Origin: DAOUBA01 sp034432855
Lineage (GTDB): Bacteria > Chloroflexota > Anaerolineae > B4-G1
Direction of reading: 5' to 3'
Assembly (NCBI GenBank): GCA_034432855.1
Contig: DAOUBA010000199.1
Location: 1-54,115, forward strand
Length of the DNA: 54,115 nt
Shown: piece by piece, positions 1-8,194 of the stretch
How positions within the stretch are numbered: the stretch's first letter is position 1
How the letters are laid out: each line of letters starts with the position of its first letter
Program-made: the position numbers and the translations under genes
The notes under the pieces: generated by a model
Told to the model about the DNA's origin: nothing
The model's input: the letters and a program-made list of their open reading frames with translations, nothing else
The model's database searches: none

Positions 1-1
1 A

Positions 2-35
2 GCCCAAATCCGCGCAGAAAGTGCCGGATTTGGGC
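2..35. repeat. Hairpin-forming inverted repeat
   Basis: An 11-bp perfect inverted repeat (arms 2-12 and 25-35, GCCCAAATCCG and its complement) encloses a 12-nt loop. No T-tract follows, so a Rho-independent terminator is not supported. It could end a gene to the left of the window. I see no gene in bases 36-125. Confidence 0.5.
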
Positions 36-125
36 CGATGAGCACCAAAAAGAGCTCCAGGATTGCCCGGAGACTTGCGTCTAGGAATCAGTTATGCGAA
101 TGAGAAAGCCTGTACAAGGGTAATG

Positions 126-191
126 CTAGCCTGCCAGCAGCCTGGAAAGGCCGCTCCACGTGCGGCTTTTGCCACAATGCGTGCGAATTTT
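126..191 (-). repeat. Half copy of a dispersed palindromic element
   Basis: This stretch is nearly identical, in opposite orientation, to bases of the complete palindrome at 49981-50082. The match runs from TAGCCTGCC to GCGAATTTTAC and stops about where the SIS-domain relic begins. It belongs to the same broad family as the palindromes with a GGCT-N-GAAAGCC core inside the Nudix and VWA genes. It is probably a mobile REP-like or MITE-like sequence. Confidence 0.7.
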
Positions 192-195
192 ACTT

Positions 196-417
196 AATGC
201 CTCTGAACTGCTGCGCTATCACCGCGGCCTCATTTCTGGACGCACGTTCGTGGTGCTCGTCTCCCAATCCGGCGAGATAGTCGAAGGAGTGCGACTACTC
301 GACGCCATCCACGGACAGGCTGCGGTGATGAGCATCACCAACGAGGATGCCAGTTCCATTGCCCGCCGCAGCGATCTGTCGCTGCCGCTGCTTGCCGGGC
401 GGGAAGTGGGGTTTTAT
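196..417 (+). pseudogene. SIS-domain sugar-phosphate isomerase fragment
   Basis: The translation (NASELLRYH..., then VVLVSQSGEI, SITNEDASS and LAGREVGF) matches the central part of a SIS domain as found in GlmS- and AgaS-type sugar-phosphate isomerases. The SQSGE loop that binds the sugar phosphate is present. Only about 74 codons remain. The 5' end is cut at the edge of the repeat at 126-191. The 3' end stops just after the Gly-x-Glu motif, where the convergent YhaM-like gene ends. There is no start codon of its own and no second SIS domain. It is a dead remnant, probably left by a rearrangement or insertion. GlmS versus another SIS family cannot be decided from so short a piece. Confidence 0.7.
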
Positions 418-1403
418 TCCGCCAGCCCCTCTTCCTCAACCGCCAGCCCCTCCCGTCCGGCATACAATTGCCGTCCTAGCAGGGTGTCGTAATCCGTCCA
501 GGGCTTCGAGGGATCGCGGCGGGAAGCCAGGATGCGGTGGAAACGGTTGACCTGTGCGTCGAGGTTTTCGACATAGTGCAACACCACAGCCTCCAGTGTC
601 TGGGGGCGACGTGGTGAGCCCCACTCGTAACGCCCGTGGTGGCTGAGGATCATGTGGCGCAACCGCAGCGCCAGGTCGGGGGGAAAACCGGGAATGGCGG
701 CAATGGCCTCGCTCACCATCTGATAGGACATCACAATGTGCCCCACCAGCCGCCCTTCGTCGGAGTAATCAATGTCGGTGGCGTACTCGAATTCGGCCAC
801 TTTGCCCACGTCGTGCACCAGCGCGCCGGTGAGCAGCAGGTCGCGGTGAATCTGCGGATACAATTTCAGCAGGTGCCCGCACAACGTCACGACCTCGAAG
901 GTGTGCTCCAGGAGGCCGCCCAGGTAGGCATGGTGAATGCGGCGGGCGGCCGGTGCACGAGAAAAGCGGGCGACAAAGTCCTCGTCGCCGAAAAAGTGCG
1001 TCGCCACCGCCTTGAGATGCGGTTCCTCGATCTCCTCGACCGTTGCCTTGAGCGCGGCTATCATCTCGTCCACATTGCGTTCAGTGGTCGGGAGCATATC
1101 CGCCAAGTCATATTCGTTGGGCCTGGCGGGGCGCAATTTTTCGATGATGACCTGCCAGCGGCCCAGGTATTCTTCGACCTCGCCCTGGACCTTGACCACC
1201 TGCCCGCGTTCGAAGGTTTCGGCCAGCGCCGGGGCCTCTTCCCAGACGCGGGCCAGGATCTCGCCCGTGCGGTCGGCCAGGACCAGGGTAAGGAACTCGC
1301 CACGGGTGCGGTCGCGGAAAGGCTCCAGTTGCTTGTGGCGCACCAGGAAAAAGCCCAGCACCCGCTTGCCGGGGCGCAGGTCACGCACGAATTGCTTTTT
1401 CAT
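414..1403 (-). CDS. yhaM: YhaM-like 3'-5' exoribonuclease (OB-fold + HD domain)
   Basis: A 329-residue protein with an N-terminal OB-fold (about residues 5-95, with LADRTGEILARVW and VKVQGEVEEYLGRWQ) followed by a metal-dependent HD domain (about 150-285). HD residues are visible in HHAYLGGLLEHT, ALVHDVGK and the later SHHG. This two-domain order is that of the YhaM/Cbf1 exonucleases, which degrade RNA and single-stranded DNA 3' to 5' with divalent metal. Length fits the family at about 310-330 residues. It is the last gene of a minus-strand run with the AICAR transformylase 54 bp upstream. Its 3' end abuts the SIS relic. Family assignment is firm; the substrate is inferred. Confidence 0.87.
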   Translation of the reverse strand: MKKQFVRDLRPGKRVLGFFLVRHKQLEPFRDRTRGEFLTLVLADRTGEILARVWEEAPALAETFERGQVVKVQGEVEEYLGRWQVIIEKLRPARPNEYDLADMLPTTERNVDEMIAALKATVEEIEEPHLKAVATHFFGDEDFVARFSRAPAARRIHHAYLGGLLEHTFEVVTLCGHLLKLYPQIHRDLLLTGALVHDVGKVAEFEYATDIDYSDEGRLVGHIVMSYQMVSEAIAAIPGFPPDLALRLRHMILSHHGRYEWGSPRRPQTLEAVVLHYVENLDAQVNRFHRILASRRDPSKPWTDYDTLLGRQLYAGREGLAVEEEGLAE

Positions 1404-1457
1404 GTCATCCTCTCATGTTCGCTTCGGTTTTGACTGGATATGCCAGCGAACGTCAAA

Positions 1458-2630
1458 TCAGTGATGGAACAACCGTACCCCCGAGAACGTCATCACCATC
1501 CCATACTCGTCGCAGGCAGCGATCACCTCGTCGTCGCGCACCGAACCGCCCGGTTCGACGATGTACTGGACACCGCTTTGCCTGGCGCGGTCAATGTTAT
1601 CGCGGAAGGGGAAGAAAGCATCAGAAGCAAGCGAAACGCCCTTCAGTCCATCCAGCCAGGCGCGCTTCTCCTGCGGCGTGAGGCGCTGCGGCATGACGGC
1701 AAACGCTTTTTCCCACGCCGCTTGCTCTGCGGGGGTGAGATCGTCGCGCAGGTAGACGTCAATCGCATTGTCCCGCTCCGGGCGGCCCAGCCCCTCGCGG
1801 AATTGGAGCCCCAGAACCGCCGGGTGCTGGCGCAGATACCAGGTGTCGGCCTTCGACGCGGCCAGGCGCACGCAGTGGACGCGCGATTGCTGCCCGGCCC
1901 CCGCACCGATCACCTGCCCATCCAGCGCCAGGCAGACCGAGTTGGACTGCACGTACTTGAGCGCGACCAGCGCCACGATGAGATCGCGACGAGCGGAATC
2001 GGGGATCTCTTTGTTGCGGGTCACCACGTTTTGCAGCATCTCGGCGCCGATGCGCACGTCGTTGCGCCGCTGCTCGAAGGTGATGCCGAACACTTCGCGG
2101 CTCTCCATCTCCAGCGGCTCGTAATCAAGGTCAATCTCCACGACGGTGTATTTGCCGCTGCGCTTGCGGCGCAGGATATCGAGTGCCTCCGGGTCGCAGC
2201 CGGGGGCAATGACGCCATCAGAGACCTCGCGGCGGATGAGCAGCGCCGTCGGCACGTCAATCGGGTCGCTCAGCGCGATCCAGTCCCCGAAAGAGGACAT
2301 TCGATCAGCGCCGCGTGCCCGTGCATAGGCCGTCGCCAGCGGCGAGAGGTCCAGGTCCTCGACAAAGTAGGCTTTCCTGAGCACATCGCTCAACGGGACG
2401 CCGACCGCAGCGCCGGCCGGACTGACGTGCTTGAAGGACGCCGCCGCCGGCAGGCCCAGTGCGCTTTTGAGTTCGCGCACCAGTTGCCAGCCGTTGAGCG
2501 CGTCGAGCAGATTGATGTACCCCGGCGCGCCGTTCAGCACGCGGATAGGCAGTTTACCCGTCTTGACGTACACCCGCGCCGGTTTCTGATGGGGGTTGCA
2601 GCCGTAGCGAAGGGTAATTTCGTCGCTCAT
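1458..2630 (-). CDS. Stand-alone AICAR transformylase (PurH-like)
   Basis: This protein of about 390 residues corresponds to the AICAR formyltransferase domain of PurH, which moves a formyl group from 10-formyl-THF to AICAR in late purine synthesis. The catalytic Lys-His pair is in SFKHVSPAGAAVG near residue 70, and the C-terminal VEPGGSVRDDEVI and MVMTFSGVRLFHH are typical. The N-terminal MGS-fold IMP cyclohydrolase domain of bifunctional PurH is absent, so ring closure must be done elsewhere. I start at the ATG at 2630, which has AGGAGG seven bases upstream; a GTG six bases earlier lies too close to that site. The pyrE stop is only 2 bp upstream, so the two are translationally coupled. Confidence 0.9.
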   Translation of the reverse strand: MSDEITLRYGCNPHQKPARVYVKTGKLPIRVLNGAPGYINLLDALNGWQLVRELKSALGLPAAASFKHVSPAGAAVGVPLSDVLRKAYFVEDLDLSPLATAYARARGADRMSSFGDWIALSDPIDVPTALLIRREVSDGVIAPGCDPEALDILRRKRSGKYTVVEIDLDYEPLEMESREVFGITFEQRRNDVRIGAEMLQNVVTRNKEIPDSARRDLIVALVALKYVQSNSVCLALDGQVIGAGAGQQSRVHCVRLAASKADTWYLRQHPAVLGLQFREGLGRPERDNAIDVYLRDDLTPAEQAAWEKAFAVMPQRLTPQEKRAWLDGLKGVSLASDAFFPFRDNIDRARQSGVQYIVEPGGSVRDDEVIAACDEYGMVMTFSGVRLFHH

Positions 2631-2632
2631 CC

Positions 2633-3166
2633 TCACTCCTCCTGTGCCAGTCTTTCCAGTTCATCCAGCGTGAACAGCGGCGTCAACGTACAGCCGATGC
2701 GCTCCAGATTCTCATGCCCGCCTGCAAAACAGTCCACGACACAGATGGCGTGCTCGACGACCAGTCCCAGCGCCCGCATTCGCATGACCGATTTGTAGAC
2801 CTGACCACCAGTGGTAATGACATCCTCGACCACGACGACCCGCTCGCCGGGGTGAAAGCCGCCCTCGACCAAGTTGCCGGTACCATAGGATTTGGGCGTC
2901 TTGCGGACGTATAGGCACGGCTTGCCTGTCTTGAGTGAGAGCGCCGTCGCCAGCGGGATACCGCCCAATTCCAGCCCGGCCAGTTTGTCGAATGCGGGCG
3001 GCAAGAGCTTCTCCAGTTCATTCACGACCGCCCTCAACAGCACCGGGTCGCTCTCGAAGCGATACTTGTCCCAAAAGAAGGGGCTGATCTTGCCCGAACG
3101 CAGCCTGAACTCACCGGTCAGATACGATGCCGCTTTGATCCGGGTAGCCAATTCTGCCTTGTCCAT
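2633..3166 (-). CDS. pyrE: Orotate phosphoribosyltransferase
   Basis: The 177-residue product carries the PRPP-binding signature VVVVEDVITTGG and the orotate-side features GKISPFFWDKYRF and GGIPLATALS. It makes OMP from orotate and PRPP in pyrimidine synthesis. I chose the ATG at 3166 because GGAGGAG lies just upstream; the longer frame back to 3202 would overlap the DUF362 gene and adds residues without similarity. It sits between a DUF362 gene and the AICAR transformylase, so pyrimidine and purine steps are co-transcribed. Confidence 0.93.
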   Translation of the reverse strand: MDKAELATRIKAASYLTGEFRLRSGKISPFFWDKYRFESDPVLLRAVVNELEKLLPPAFDKLAGLELGGIPLATALSLKTGKPCLYVRKTPKSYGTGNLVEGGFHPGERVVVVEDVITTGGQVYKSVMRMRALGLVVEHAICVVDCFAGGHENLERIGCTLTPLFTLDELERLAQEE

Positions 3167-3192
3167 ATCTCCTCCACAACGATAGACCACAA

Positions 3193-4434
3193 CTACCAAC
3201 ACGGCGCAAACTCGAAGCGCACGTCATCAATCGAAGCGCCGACCACTGCGATCTCCTCCAGGCGATTGGTGCCCAACCCCAGGCGAGCGGCCAGGTTCAG
3301 GTGATTCTCGCCGTGCGTGAACGGCGCAGTGGGATAATCGGCGGTCGGATAAAAACCCATCACCGCCGTGGCGACGGCATCGGTCATCACCGCATTCCTC
3401 CCCGCCAGCAACACGCCCGGCTGCACAGGGTTGAGCGTCCCGTTCCAGGGGCCCTCGCCGCCCTCCACCGTCTTGATACCATCAATGAGCGCCAGATGGA
3501 TCGGCCGCGCGCGATTGAGGTCCACGATCACGCGCGGCAGATGGGTATCCGCTCCGCCCTCGCCGTGGAAGGCTGTACGGTATTGGTCTTCCGGGTTACG
3601 CTTATAATACTGGACCGGCGCAAGACCGATCAGGTTCTTCATCGTATGCGTCACCCCGGCCAGGCAGTGGCATTTCATCTTCGCCACAGAGACGAAGGCA
3701 TCCACCTCTTGCAGGATGCGGTTGAACGTGAACGTCTCGTAGATGAACCGGCCCTCCCCCACCCTGACGGAGACGAAATCGCCGTAGGGCTGCGGAAGGT
3801 TGAGGTTGACCAGCGTCGCGCCGAGCGCCCCGGCCACGTCCACATAGCCCCACAGGGGAAACGAGTCGGCGTCATAGACCGCCTCAACGATAAAGATTTC
3901 GCGCGCGCCGGCGTCGCGCAACGCCTCGCCCAACGCGCGCACGATCTCCGGATGGGTGATATAGGTCTCGATGGCCGGCAGCCCGGCAGGCGGCGGGACC
4001 GCCGTGCCGCCGGTGAGGTTCACCTTGATCGCCACCCGATCGCCAGAGGCAACCACGCCCCTCAGCCCCCCGATCCCGTCGAGTAGCGCCTGCACCTGCC
4101 GGCGTACCAGGCTCCTTTCGTAACCGGCAGCCTGGGCAATGGCGACCCGGCGGGAAGGAGGCGCCACCTGTGCAGCAACGGGCGCGGCGGTGGGCGAGGG
4201 AGACGGCGCCATCGTGGGCGTGGCAGTGGGCACAGTGGGCCTCGGGGTCGGTTTAGGCGACGGCGTGGACGTTGCCGTCGGTGGGGCAGTGGGCACGGTG
4301 GGTGAGGGAATCGGCGTCATCGCGGGCGTGGCAGTGGGAGACGGGGTTGCAAGCCGGCATCCAGCAGTGAGTAGCCCCGCTGCCGTCAACCCCATCGCCC
4401 GCAAAAACTCTCGCCTGCTGAAGTGTTTTGCCAT
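3193..4434 (-). CDS. DUF362 lipoprotein with twin-arginine signal
   Basis: The N-terminus has a Tat motif (SRREFLRAMG) followed by a lipobox (LLTAGC), so the 413-residue protein should be exported folded and lipid-anchored. Residues about 30-90 are a Pro/Thr/Ser linker. The remainder matches DUF362, with IKVNLTGG, an AKMKCHCLAGVTHTMKNLIG segment and LIDGIKTVEGGEGP. DUF362 proteins are often near iron-sulfur or redox proteins, but the biochemical role is unknown. It lies 26 bp downstream of the GTPase gene and 26 bp upstream of pyrE, probably in one transcript. Confidence 0.85.
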   Translation of the reverse strand: MAKHFSRREFLRAMGLTAAGLLTAGCRLATPSPTATPAMTPIPSPTVPTAPPTATSTPSPKPTPRPTVPTATPTMAPSPSPTAAPVAAQVAPPSRRVAIAQAAGYERSLVRRQVQALLDGIGGLRGVVASGDRVAIKVNLTGGTAVPPPAGLPAIETYITHPEIVRALGEALRDAGAREIFIVEAVYDADSFPLWGYVDVAGALGATLVNLNLPQPYGDFVSVRVGEGRFIYETFTFNRILQEVDAFVSVAKMKCHCLAGVTHTMKNLIGLAPVQYYKRNPEDQYRTAFHGEGGADTHLPRVIVDLNRARPIHLALIDGIKTVEGGEGPWNGTLNPVQPGVLLAGRNAVMTDAVATAVMGFYPTADYPTAPFTHGENHLNLAARLGLGTNRLEEIAVVGASIDDVRFEFAPCW

Positions 4435-4460
4435 AGTTGGCTTCCTGATGAGCGCGAGTC

Positions 4461-5495
4461 CTACCCCTCCGGCGCGCTCCCCGCACTCTCGGCCCTGCGC
4501 CGCCGCTGCAACTGCCGGTAGAGCGCACGCAACTGCTGAGGCGTCAGTTGTTTGCCCCCCTCAAAGTACACGCGGGCCGCTTCGCCCATCGCCCAGGTGC
4601 CCACGCCGGTGATGCCGGCAGCGACCAGCCAGCCGGGGCCCGGGACGAGTTTGCTCAACTGGATGGCTGCGTAACGGAGCGCGACGCTGCCGGCCATCGT
4701 GGTCAACAACTCGCGCGCGTGCCGCACACTCAGCGATTCGCCGTATACTGCGGCGATACGGAGCACGAGCCGCACCTGCGAGGCCAACAGAAACGGGATG
4801 TCGAGGAGCGGGACCGGTTGGGCAGCGATGATGGCGTTCAGCATTGCGGTGCTGCGGATGAGGCGGTGGGTGATCTGGCGGCGAAAGGCAGGCAGCGCCC
4901 GTCCCAGCGCGATCCCCATCCACGGGTGCGCCTCGACGATGGCAGGCATCAGTTTGTCGCCCACGCCCGCGCCGGTCCTGGCCGAGATCGGGATGACCGG
5001 CACGCCCAGTTTCCGCCGCGTGTCCTCCAGCACCTCAGGCAGGTCGCGCCGGATCAGGTCAATCTTGTTCAGCGCCACGATCAGCGGCACATCCGCCGCG
5101 CGCAGCGCCTCATAGAGTTCGTAATCCGATTGATGCAGGCCCGCCGCGCCATCCAGCACCAGCACAGCCACGTCGGCCTGCCCGGCAGCAGCGCGCGCGA
5201 TATCGGCGCGATCCACGCCGCCAACCTCGCCAAAGCCGGGGGTGTCCACCAGTGTGAACGGGCCCAAGGTCTCGGTGACGATTCCCTTGGTCGTGCCCGG
5301 CACGGCCTTGACGGCGGAGACCTTGCGCCCTTTGAGCAGGTTGAACAGCGTGGACTTGCCAGAATTGACTGGCCCGACGATGGCCAGACGGGCGTGAGCC
5401 TCTTTCTCGACCTGGAACGAGAGGGTGTCCCAATCGAGCGCCTGAAGCAGATTGCGGATGTCGGCTAGACGGGTTGGGAGCGAGGGCATCTTCAC
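4461..5495 (-). CDS. Era/TrmE-like GTPase with C-terminal DUF697-like membrane region
   Basis: All G motifs are present: GPVNSGKST (G1, about residue 41), a conserved Thr in the PGTTKG switch (G2), DTPG (G3), NKID (G4) and SAR (G5). The C-terminal half (about 215-310) is helical, with hydrophobic stretches such as LLDIPFLLASQVRLVLRIAAVYG, and resembles DUF697, which places these GTPases at the membrane. Length is 344 residues. It is first in the pyrE run and has AGGAGG upstream of its ATG. It is divergent from the DUF4062 gene. Its cellular role is unknown. Confidence 0.85.
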   Translation of the reverse strand: MKMPSLPTRLADIRNLLQALDWDTLSFQVEKEAHARLAIVGPVNSGKSTLFNLLKGRKVSAVKAVPGTTKGIVTETLGPFTLVDTPGFGEVGGVDRADIARAAAGQADVAVLVLDGAAGLHQSDYELYEALRAADVPLIVALNKIDLIRRDLPEVLEDTRRKLGVPVIPISARTGAGVGDKLMPAIVEAHPWMGIALGRALPAFRRQITHRLIRSTAMLNAIIAAQPVPLLDIPFLLASQVRLVLRIAAVYGESLSVRHARELLTTMAGSVALRYAAIQLSKLVPGPGWLVAAGITGVGTWAMGEAARVYFEGGKQLTPQQLRALYRQLQRRRRAESAGSAPEG

Positions 5496-5519
5496 TGCCT
5501 CCTGCGAAGGCCAGGGCAG

Positions 5520-5548
5520 AGTTTAACACAGAAGACGCGGGAAGGCAA
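5520..5548 (-). promoter_or_regulatory. Candidate promoter for the GTPase-pyrE operon
   Basis: On the minus strand TTGCCT (5543-5548) and TAAACT (5520-5525) are separated by 17 bp. Both match the sigma-70 consensus at four of six positions. Transcription would start near 5513, about 18 nt before the start codon. Confidence 0.4.
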
Positions 5549-5556
5549 CCGCATGC

Positions 5557-5590
5557 CAAGTTCAGACATCTTGGAGCAACGCTGAACTTG
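5557..5590. promoter_or_regulatory. Candidate operator (inverted repeat) between divergent genes
   Basis: Perfect 9-bp arms CAAGTTCAG (5557-5565) and CTGAACTTG (5582-5590) are 16 bp apart. The right arm overlaps the -35 box of the DUF4062 promoter and the left arm lies just upstream of the opposing promoter. The position suits a dimeric regulator; none is identified. Confidence 0.4.
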
Positions 5591-5616
5591 ACAAAATGGT
5601 CGAGATGATATATCAG
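5588..5616 (+). promoter_or_regulatory. Candidate leaderless promoter of the DUF4062 gene
   Basis: A consensus -35 TTGACA (5588-5593) and a weaker -10 TATCAG (5611-5616) have 17 bp between them. The predicted start site falls on the ATG at 5622, so the transcript would be leaderless. Confidence 0.5.
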
Positions 5617-5621
5617 CATGT

Positions 5622-6191
5622 ATGATGGCCCGTGCAATCCGTCTGTTCATAAGCAGCAGCCCCGACCTGGTGGCCGAGCGGGAGACGTTGGGCCAGGCCG
5701 TGGCGGAGTTGCCTGTCTCGACCGGTTGGGAGATCAAGCACACCCCCAGGCCGGGCGAGGATGTCTTCGCGCCGCTGGAATTTGTCGAGCGGTGCGATCT
5801 CTACCTGATCGTCTTGGGGGCCGATTTCGCCGCTCCGATGGGCGCCGAGTGGTTACGCGTCCAGGAAACGGCCAAACTGGTGCTGGCCTACCGCAAGCGT
5901 GTGCTCCACAGCCCTTCGGCCCAGGCATTCCTGCGTCAGGCGGGTGTGACCTGGATAGAGTTTGCGACACTGCAGGAACTCAGGGAGCACGTGACACGAG
6001 CATTGGCGCAGGCGCTGCTCGACCGCGGCGAAGAGTTCGGGCTGCATCTGGAAGAGGTCGAACGGCTGCTGACGCTGGCACAGTCCGAAACAAAAGCGCC
6101 CGCCGAACCGGACGGGCGCCGTGGGGCCGGGCGCGGCGGGGTCATCCTGGGCCGCGGGACCGAGACCGATCTTCTCAGCGGTACTTCCTGA
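5622..6191 (+). CDS. DUF4062 domain protein
   Basis: A 189-residue soluble protein. The first 90 residues (IRLFISSSPDLVAERETLGQAV ... DVFAPLEFVERCDLYLIVLGADF) match DUF4062, a TIR-like alpha/beta domain found at the N-terminus of many multidomain NTPases and predicted defence proteins. Here it stands without the usual C-terminal NTPase or effector. The last 40 residues are Arg/Gly-rich and look unstructured. The ATG at 5622 is followed at once by a second ATG; either could be used. The 3' end overlaps the convergent sugar-kinase gene by 17 bp. Function unknown. Confidence 0.7.
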   Translation: MMARAIRLFISSSPDLVAERETLGQAVAELPVSTGWEIKHTPRPGEDVFAPLEFVERCDLYLIVLGADFAAPMGAEWLRVQETAKLVLAYRKRVLHSPSAQAFLRQAGVTWIEFATLQELREHVTRALAQALLDRGEEFGLHLEEVERLLTLAQSETKAPAEPDGRRGAGRGGVILGRGTETDLLSGTS

Positions 6192-7275
6192 TAATCGCCT
6201 CCATCTGGCCCATCTGTTTCTCCATATCGGCGACCATCTTGAACTGGGTACGGCAGCGATCGAGATTGTGATTCTCGCGGTGAATCTTGAAATAGACATC
6301 GCCGTTCAGGTGGTCGGTCAGGAAGCGCATGCCGCACTCGAACGTCATCAGCCAGGCGGCAAACGGCATATAATCCACCTCGGTAGATGTCAGGAAATCT
6401 CGCGCGACTCCAAGATAGCCGCAGGCAAGACGGTCGAACACATCCAGATCAAACCAGACCCTCGATATATCCCGCTCGTCTTCGGCGGCCGAGTTAGCGG
6501 CGGAGCGCACGGCGTCGCCAAAATCGTACAGCGACAGCCCAGGCATCACCGTATCGAGGTCCACCACACAGACTCCCTCCCCTGTCTTGTCATCAATCAT
6601 CACGTTGTTGAACTTGGTGTCGTTGTGCGTGACCCGCTCCGGCAGTTGCCCTTGTGCGAGGAGGTCCACCAGCACCGACGTATCGGCGGCCCTCTTCTCG
6701 ACGAACTCGATCTCGGTCTTGACCGATCGAGCACGGCCTCTGGCATCCCTTTCGAGCGCCTCAACGAGCGCCGCGAAACGCTTGGGGGTATGGTGAAAAT
6801 CGGGGATCGTTTCGTACAACTGCCCGGCTGGAAAATCGCTGAGCAATTGCTGGAACCTGGCGAACGCCTTCGCCGCGCTGTAAAAGTGCTCTGGGGTCTG
6901 CGCCGTCTCGTAGGTCTGCGCACCGTCAATGAAGACGTAGGCACGCCAGTAATTGCCATCCTCCGTCTTATAGAAGGCTCGCCCATCCGTCGTGGGCACC
7001 AGGTTCAACGTCTCCCGCTGCGGGTCACCGCCCGCTGCGATGACCTTCTTACACAGATGAGCGGTTACCATCTCGACGTTTTGCATCAGCCTCTCGGGGT
7101 CACGGAAGACGTGATGGTTGATGCGCTGGAGAATGTAGCGGCAGACCCCACCGCCCACCGTTCCAAAACGGACACAGTAAGTATCGTTAATATGTCCGAA
7201 CGGATAAGGGGCGCCATCGAGAAAGTCGCCCTCAAATCGGAAATACTCAAGCACGTCCGCAAAGCCATCGCTCAT
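6175..7275 (-). CDS. NahK-like N-acetylhexosamine kinase (aminoglycoside phosphotransferase fold)
   Basis: The sequence has the kinase-like phosphotransferase motifs: catalytic loop VTHNDTKFNNVMID and metal-binding VVDLDTVMPG. This wording is typical of the N-acetylhexosamine 1-kinase (NahK) branch, which phosphorylates GlcNAc or GalNAc at C1. GHINDTY near the N-terminus is the nucleotide-side loop. I start at the ATG at 7275, with GGAG eight bases upstream; an ATG at 7332 overlaps the upstream gene and would add 19 unremarkable residues. It follows a PIG-L deacetylase and probably shares its transcript, which supports an amino-sugar substrate. Sugar specificity is inferred. Confidence 0.8.
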   Translation of the reverse strand: MSDGFADVLEYFRFEGDFLDGAPYPFGHINDTYCVRFGTVGGGVCRYILQRINHHVFRDPERLMQNVEMVTAHLCKKVIAAGGDPQRETLNLVPTTDGRAFYKTEDGNYWRAYVFIDGAQTYETAQTPEHFYSAAKAFARFQQLLSDFPAGQLYETIPDFHHTPKRFAALVEALERDARGRARSVKTEIEFVEKRAADTSVLVDLLAQGQLPERVTHNDTKFNNVMIDDKTGEGVCVVDLDTVMPGLSLYDFGDAVRSAANSAAEDERDISRVWFDLDVFDRLACGYLGVARDFLTSTEVDYMPFAAWLMTFECGMRFLTDHLNGDVYFKIHRENHNLDRCRTQFKMVADMEKQMGQMEAIIRKYR

Positions 7276-7321
7276 TTCGACGACTCCACAGGCAGTCGCT
7301 CGAATACCTCCATCCCCAGGC

Positions 7322-8182
7322 TCATCCGGCATCTCCCTGTAGCCTGCCTATGCGCTCCAACACCTCTCGGGCAAAGCGGTCGGTGAATCCCCGGACATAC
7401 GACAGGATGTCTTCAGCCGGCTCTCGAATCAGCGGCGTGAGGTCCATCGCATAGATCATCCCGGTTGTCACGTCTACCTCATGCGAGGCATGATAGGTCG
7501 CGTGGGCCCGCCGCCGCCCCAGTGTCGCCAAGTCATATCGCTTGCCGCCGCAAATCTGCGAATCGAACACGCCCAGGAGGGCCGCCTGGAGATTCTCGTG
7601 GGCAGACACGTCAAAGGCCACCTTGTCTCCGTCGGTCAGCCAATCCAGGTCACGCCAGACCTCGCAGCCGTAGAGGTGCTGCGGCCTCTCGGACACGGGC
7701 AAGCGGTGGATCGCCTCGATCACCCTGAGTACCACTGCAACGTGAGTGTCGTGTTTATCGGCAAGATTGTGCGTATAAACCGTCTCTGGTCGCGTCACCC
7801 GCAACAACGTCACCAGGTCCTCAACGACGGCCTTGTCCGCGCGGTCCTTCACCGCCGCGTTGGGGTAATCGAGCAGCACCTGTGCCGCATACTCGCCCAC
7901 GACCGCTGCCTTCTTCTGTTCCTGGCGGCGGATCGCCCGCATCATGTCGTCGGTGTACTCTCTGTAGAGGCCATCGCGCGGCGAGTCGCCGCCGTCGCTA
8001 ACGACCACGCCGGTGAACCACCTGTCTTGACGCTGGAAGCACTTCAGGATGCCGTCGAGCGCCATGATCTCCAGGTCGTCCTGATGCGCGCCGATGCCCA
8101 TGTGCGTGGTGCGCGCCAGCGCCTCTTCGACTGGAAGGCCATCCGGGACGAACACCTCGGCCGTAGCGAGATTGAGCCTCAT
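7322..8182 (-). CDS. PIG-L family deacetylase
   Basis: A 286-residue protein of the PIG-L/LmbE family, zinc enzymes that remove acetyl groups from GlcNAc-containing molecules. The hallmark AHPDD appears as AHQDD near residue 33, retaining the metal ligands, and a later histidine is in HDTHVAV. AGGAGG precedes the ATG closely. It lies 12 bp after the membrane protein gene and directly before the NahK-like kinase. Salvage or remodelling of an N-acetylated sugar is a plausible joint role. Confidence 0.85.
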   Translation of the reverse strand: MRLNLATAEVFVPDGLPVEEALARTTHMGIGAHQDDLEIMALDGILKCFQRQDRWFTGVVVSDGGDSPRDGLYREYTDDMMRAIRRQEQKKAAVVGEYAAQVLLDYPNAAVKDRADKAVVEDLVTLLRVTRPETVYTHNLADKHDTHVAVVLRVIEAIHRLPVSERPQHLYGCEVWRDLDWLTDGDKVAFDVSAHENLQAALLGVFDSQICGGKRYDLATLGRRRAHATYHASHEVDVTTGMIYAMDLTPLIREPAEDILSYVRGFTDRFAREVLERIGRLQGDAG

Positions 8183-8194
8183 TGCGCCTCCTGA

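Noticed and set aside
1440..2798. Open plus-strand frame of 452 codons
   Set aside because: It lies antisense to the AICAR transformylase and pyrE, whose products match known families throughout. The frame has no recognisable domain and reflects GC-rich codon use.
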